From assembly GCA_910576975.1 (NCBI GenBank), contig CAJTJY010000010.1:1-64000 (forward strand): DNA of 64,000 nucleotides. Direction: 5' to 3'. Positions within the stretch are counted from its first letter, which is position 1, and every line of letters begins with the position of its first letter. The position numbers were made by a program, and so were the translations under genes. The notes under the pieces were generated by a model. That model was not told the DNA's origin, did no database searches, and saw only the letters and a list, made by a program, of their open reading frames with translations. Source of the stretch: an uncultured Lachnospiraceae bacterium. GTDB lineage: Bacteria > Bacillota > Clostridia > Lachnospirales > Lachnospiraceae. Below, in pieces: positions 60,588-64,000 of the stretch.

Positions 60588-61182
60588 CCCCGGCGTTCTC
60601 CTCTCTGTATCGTTCCAGCAGCTCATGGATCATCGCAGAACTGCAGTATAAGTTTATGGTACTGTATAAATAGATCGGGGTATGGTCGTCCATGTCCCGC
60701 AACGCCCCCGGATACTCGATCATCTGATGTCTTTTCATAAGCGAAAGCGCTTCATTCCATTCCGCATCTGTCAATTTGCGGGTCAGCAAATTGGTATTTT
60801 TGCCATATTCCCTCAATTCTTCCAGATTTGTCACCGTGGCAGAGAGATTGTCGCCCATGATCTTATCCCGGTAAATCATCTTTATCAGCAAGATCAGCAC
60901 CGTGGATATCTTGGAAACAGGCTCCGCCTCTGCTCCCTCCCCCATGAGACGGAAAATATGCTCCTGCCCGTCATGTACTAATTCGCATCCCAGCACTTCA
61001 AAATAAGATTCCAGAAACGGCCTGTGCCTGACGCAGATTTCATACTGCTCATTATCGATAGGCGCCAATGTCACCGGATCGTATTTTTCCTGCAGAATGC
61101 AGGTCTGCCGTAACAAGCTTCCAATGGTTTTTTTTAATTTTTCTGCTTCTGTCACTGATAATTGTTCCATATAATTAACCAT
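60529..61182 (-). CDS. jetB: Wadjet protein JetB (DUF4194-type, MukE/MksE-like)
   Basis: A 217-residue winged-helix protein. Segments CILQEKYDPVTLAPIDNEQY, RPFLESYFEVLGCELVHDG and LLIKMIYRDKIM resemble DUF4194/JetB. It bridges the JetC heads with JetA, as MukE does in MukBEF. The start at 61182 follows GGAGGAATGGCG and overlaps the jetA stop by 8 nt. Confidence 0.9.
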   Translation of the reverse strand: MVNYMEQLSVTEAEKLKKTIGSLLRQTCILQEKYDPVTLAPIDNEQYEICVRHRPFLESYFEVLGCELVHDGQEHIFRLMGEGAEAEPVSKISTVLILLIKMIYRDKIMGDNLSATVTNLEELREYGKNTNLLTRKLTDAEWNEALSLMKRHQMIEYPGALRDMDDHTPIYLYSTINLYCSSAMIHELLERYREENAGDEAGEETIYQDVDQPLGRD

Positions 61183-62578
61183 CGCCATTCCTCCTGATGG
61201 AAAATGCAGAGTACCGAAAGCCTTCTTTGGTGACAAAGGTTTCTCCGGTCTCTGCCGCCACGTCAAGATCAGAAATTTCCGTGGCTTCCTGCCATACAAA
61301 CAGCAGTTTTTCCAAATCTTGCACGGTGTGAACCGTATCTTGTGTCACCCAAAACACCCCGTCCTGCTCGTTCTTTTTGCGAAACGATTCAATCTCCGCC
61401 TGTGTGTAAAGAGGCTTGACCACAAAATCGTCAAACTCCTGCTCCTCTTTTTGAATCTCCACAGCCTGCGGCTCAAATTCCCGCTTCACCGCATTTCTCG
61501 GCCGTGCAAAACTCTTTTCTTTAATCACATGAAACCGCTGCGTCAGCCCAAGATTCTGCCCTAGGCTCTCCAATATTTCCGCTCTGTTTTTACTGTTATC
61601 CAAAAGCCTGACGAGCGCCTTCGTCCTGTCTTCTTCGTCTCCTTCAGCTAAAATATAGCGAATGCGGGCTGCCGCCCGTTTGGCAAACACCCGCTTCTGG
61701 TCGATAAGCTTTTGATATCTTCGCTCAATACCGTCAAATTCCCGATTAATCTGAAATAAAAGTTCCATGGCTTCCTGGCAAATTTCAATAGCCTTTTGAT
61801 TGCGGCGCCAAGCAACGGATCCCTCCTCAAGCGTTGCACTTTTTGCGATAAACGCCTGTTTGTGCATTTCATTTTCTGAAAGATTTTTGTCAATCAGTTC
61901 TTTGACCTCTTCTTTATAGCGGTAAAAACTGTCCGTGGTCGTCAATATGGCATATTTCCTGCTGTCGCTGTTATTGATCTCATCAACGAGCACTTCCTGA
62001 ATGCCGATAAATGTCTTACGCCTGGAAAGTTCCTCAAAATAACCCCGGATGCCCTCTTGCATGTTGGCAAGCATTTGCTGAAGCGCCTTGGAAGTGCATA
62101 GAGCGCTTTTTAAAATCTCATTGTTTTTTTCGGAATCCGAGTAATAAGTAAACAAATGACTGTAAACCGCCAATATGCTGCTGCGCTCCATGCCGTCGTC
62201 TTCCCGCTGCAGTCGCTGAAATACCTCCGCAAACATCTGACTGTAATTGGGGAAAGAGACCACATATTGATTCAATGTCTCGTCATAGTCTTTCCGAAGC
62301 CAGCCCCATCCTTCTAAGCGCCGCAGCATCATCGACGGCATGTTTGCCCTGGTCAGCAATTCCCCCTCGTCCTCCATTTGTTCCTGGCTCCAGTCAAGGG
62401 TGAACGTCGTCATCTTCTCACGGATCACCTCTTGACATTCCTCTTCCGTCAATCCCAGCACGGAATAGGACTGGCTGGATTCCTCGTAGAGCGCCACTAC
62501 GGCAAGCTGATAATAATCCAGATATTTGCTGGAAAACAGTTTATAAAAATCCTTTGGCATGTTGCTCTTTATATTCAT
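61175..62578 (-). CDS. jetA: Wadjet protein JetA (kleisin-like)
   Basis: A 467-residue helical protein beginning MNIKSNMPKDFYKLFSSKYL. An N-terminal winged-helix region (1-120: MLRRLEGWGWLRKDYDETLN) is followed by long helices with charged heptads, and a C-terminal acidic linker with FVVKPLYTQAEIESFRKKN. It is the kleisin/MukF-like subunit of the JetABC complex. Its ATG overlaps the tcdA stop (TAATG), so it is translationally coupled to a tRNA-modification gene. The Wadjet subtype needs a profile comparison. Confidence 0.92.
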   Translation of the reverse strand: MNIKSNMPKDFYKLFSSKYLDYYQLAVVALYEESSQSYSVLGLTEEECQEVIREKMTTFTLDWSQEQMEDEGELLTRANMPSMMLRRLEGWGWLRKDYDETLNQYVVSFPNYSQMFAEVFQRLQREDDGMERSSILAVYSHLFTYYSDSEKNNEILKSALCTSKALQQMLANMQEGIRGYFEELSRRKTFIGIQEVLVDEINNSDSRKYAILTTTDSFYRYKEEVKELIDKNLSENEMHKQAFIAKSATLEEGSVAWRRNQKAIEICQEAMELLFQINREFDGIERRYQKLIDQKRVFAKRAAARIRYILAEGDEEDRTKALVRLLDNSKNRAEILESLGQNLGLTQRFHVIKEKSFARPRNAVKREFEPQAVEIQKEEQEFDDFVVKPLYTQAEIESFRKKNEQDGVFWVTQDTVHTVQDLEKLLFVWQEATEISDLDVAAETGETFVTKEGFRYSAFSIRRNGDG

Positions 62579-63300
62579 TAGAGTTCCCCCGTCAAATCCC
62601 TTACCACTTCGGCAGCGATCATCAGTCCTGCCGCAGCAGGCACAAAAGCCATGCTGCCAGGCGTCTGCCTGCGTCCGTTTGCTTCTTCGGGCGTTTCCTT
62701 AGCTGCCTGGGGCTTGATCGGCTTCTCTTTCGAATAGACCACTTTCACATGGGAAATCCCCCGTTTTTTCAACTCCCGGCGCATGACTTTCGCTAAGGGA
62801 CAGACGGAAGTCTCAGAAATATCCGCCACCTGGAATGCAGAGGGATCCATTTTATTCCCCGCCCCCATGGCGCTAATCACCGCAGTCCCCGCTTCCACTG
62901 CCTGTTGAATCAACGTCAGCTTGCCCGTAACCGTGTCGATGGCGTCAACCACATAATCATAAGAGGCAAAATCAAACTGATCCGCTGTTTCCGGCAGATA
63001 GAAAGTGCAAGAACCTGTCACCTGCGCTTTGGGATTGATATCTAAAATCCGTTCCTTTGCCACATCCACCTTATATCTTCCAATCGTGCTGTGCAGCGCA
63101 TAGATCTGGCGGTTCAGATTTGTAAGGCTAACCTTGTCGTTGTCAATCAGGTCCAATGCACCCACGCCGCTGCGCGCCAATGCCTCCGCCACATAGCCTC
63201 CCACGCCGCCAATGCCAAAGACCGCTACCCTCGCCCTGCTAAGACGTTCCAGTTTGTCCGTGCCTATCAGCAATTTTGTCCTTGAAAATTGGTTGTGCAT
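62578..63300 (-). CDS. tcdA: tRNA threonylcarbamoyladenosine dehydratase (TcdA/CsdL)
   Basis: A 240-residue E1-like ATP-dependent enzyme that cyclises t6A at position 37 of tRNAs. Nucleotide motif VAVFGIGGVGGYVAEALARSG (about 28), DLIDNDKVSLTNLNRQ, DYVVDAIDTVTGKL (about 102) and SAMGAGNKMDPS. GGGAGGAGACGA precedes the ATG, which overlaps larE by 34 nt. No csdA-type partner is adjacent, but iscS is elsewhere in the window. Confidence 0.94.
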   Translation of the reverse strand: MHNQFSRTKLLIGTDKLERLSRARVAVFGIGGVGGYVAEALARSGVGALDLIDNDKVSLTNLNRQIYALHSTIGRYKVDVAKERILDINPKAQVTGSCTFYLPETADQFDFASYDYVVDAIDTVTGKLTLIQQAVEAGTAVISAMGAGNKMDPSAFQVADISETSVCPLAKVMRRELKKRGISHVKVVYSKEKPIKPQAAKETPEEANGRRQTPGSMAFVPAAAGLMIAAEVVRDLTGEL

Positions 63301-64000
63301 TCGTCTCCTCCCTTTAAGCTTTCATTCATGCTGCCTGTCCGGTAACCTTGCAGATCCACAGTCACATAGGAAAAGCCCAAGGCTTTGAACCTTTCTGCAA
63401 TCTGCTCTCGTTTGTCGCTGGCGATCAGCTTTTCGATCTCAGCCTCCGGAATTTCAATTCGTGCCAAATCCCCATGCATACGCACACGGACTTGAGAAAA
63501 GCCCATCTTCCACAAAAGCAGCTCTGCCTGCTCCACCATGGCAAGCTTCTGTCGGGTAATGGCCTCTCCATATGCAAATCGCGAGGAAAGGCAGGCAAAT
63601 GAGGGCTTATCCCAGGTGGGCAGTCCGCATTGCTTTGACAACAGGCGAATCTCTTTTTTGACAAGCCCTGCTTGCCTTAACGGGCTTACGATCCCAAGTT
63701 CAAAAACCGCCTGCATCCCCGGCCTGTAATCCCCCTCGTCATCCAGATTGGAGCCCTCGGCCACATGTGTAATTCGATAATCTTTGGCAATTTTCACCAC
63801 CATTCCCAACAGCTCCCTTTTACAGAGATAGCATCGGTTGGGACGATTCTCCTCAAATCCTGGAATTTGCAATTCATCAAATTCACAAACCACCTGCCGG
63901 ATTCCTTGCCTGTTGCAGAATTCCTTTGCTTCTTTCAGTTCCCTTGCCGGAAAGGACTGGGCATGTACCGTGACCGCTAATACGTTTTCTTTTAAGACAT
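63267..64000 (-). CDS. larE: LarE-type sulfur transferase, 5' end outside the window
   Basis: The frame is open to the window edge; about 244 C-terminal residues are visible. RPNRCYLCKRELL supplies the cysteine of the sacrificial sulfur donor (or Fe-S cluster in related forms). EGSNLDDEGDYRPGMQA and PSFACLSSRFAYGEAIT are typical of LarE. It makes part of the nickel-pincer cofactor of lactate racemase by ATP-dependent sulfur insertion. The PP-loop N-terminus is missing because of the window edge, not truncation. The stop overlaps tcdA. No larB or larC is seen. Confidence 0.9.
   Translation of the reverse strand, partial: VLKENVLAVTVHAQSFPARELKEAKEFCNRQGIRQVVCEFDELQIPGFEENRPNRCYLCKRELLGMVVKIAKDYRITHVAEGSNLDDEGDYRPGMQAVFELGIVSPLRQAGLVKKEIRLLSKQCGLPTWDKPSFACLSSRFAYGEAITRQKLAMVEQAELLLWKMGFSQVRVRMHGDLARIEIPEAEIEKLIASDKREQIAERFKALGFSYVTVDLQGYRTGSMNESLKGGDECTTNFQGQNC

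Noticed and set aside
1..64000. CRISPR array or prophage
   Set aside because: No regularly spaced short direct repeats with unique spacers and no phage structural, integrase or lysis genes were seen. The repeats present are palindromes or coding tandem repeats.

Overview
The window looks like chromosomal DNA of a spore-forming low/mid-GC Firmicute, most likely a Lachnospiraceae-type Clostridium. The clues are an alpha/beta small acid-soluble spore protein, a PdaA-type cortex deacetylase, a SpoVB-like flippase, the order tig-clpP-clpX-lon-ysxC, bacterial Ig-like (Big_2) surface domains, and strong GGAGG ribosome binding sites. Most genes are on the minus strand. Gene density is high and almost all of the unusual material lies between genes.

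Layout. 0-16 kb: an FtsW/RodA/SpoVE protein with a membrane-anchored partner, serS, a PHP phosphatase, a lipoprotein nuclease, tRNA-Gly(CCC), an ECF sigma factor with a beta-propeller membrane protein, a sensor-less chemoreceptor-like protein, a two-subunit ABC exporter and a bacteriohemerythrin. 16-21 kb: a frameshifted gene remnant, a Phd/PIN toxin-antitoxin pair, and an iron-sulfur/tRNA thiolation operon (iscR-iscS-iscU-mnmA). 21-34 kb: a SpoVB-like flippase, a histidine phosphatase, a zinc-type ABC importer (znuABC) with a small Cys-rich protein and an AI-2E-type permease, then the protein quality-control cluster tig-clpP-clpX-lon-ysxC. 34-42 kb: an orphan aldolase, a hybrid histidine kinase, a YgjP-like metalloprotease, a DUF2812 protein, PdaA, a DJ-1 protein and a YibE/F protein. 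42-51 kb: a single 2,530-residue secreted protein with a PHP metallohydrolase domain and eight Ig-like repeats. 51-54 kb: an SASP, a MITE-like palindrome, a CYTH protein and an NSS transporter. 54-64 kb: a TerD/AIM24 pair and a complete Wadjet (jetABCD) plasmid-defence operon, translationally coupled to tcdA and preceded by larE, which runs off the end of the window.

Most notable non-coding content. (1) A purine-family riboswitch with its own promoter and an overlapping terminator heads the leader of the giant PHP surface protein. (2) A short conserved leader hairpin sits about 10 nt after the promoters of both the PHP phosphatase gene and terD, with a compensatory change in the stem. (3) A two-hairpin leader ending in a stereotyped Shine-Dalgarno is reused before several unrelated genes and is duplicated in tandem before iscS. 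(4) Families of long intergenic palindromes are present, some nested, one flanked by a 10-bp direct repeat, with compensatory stem changes. Together these suggest a genome rich in small mobile or regulatory palindromes that have colonised intergenic space.

All functional assignments rest on reading motifs and gene order by eye; no database search was run.
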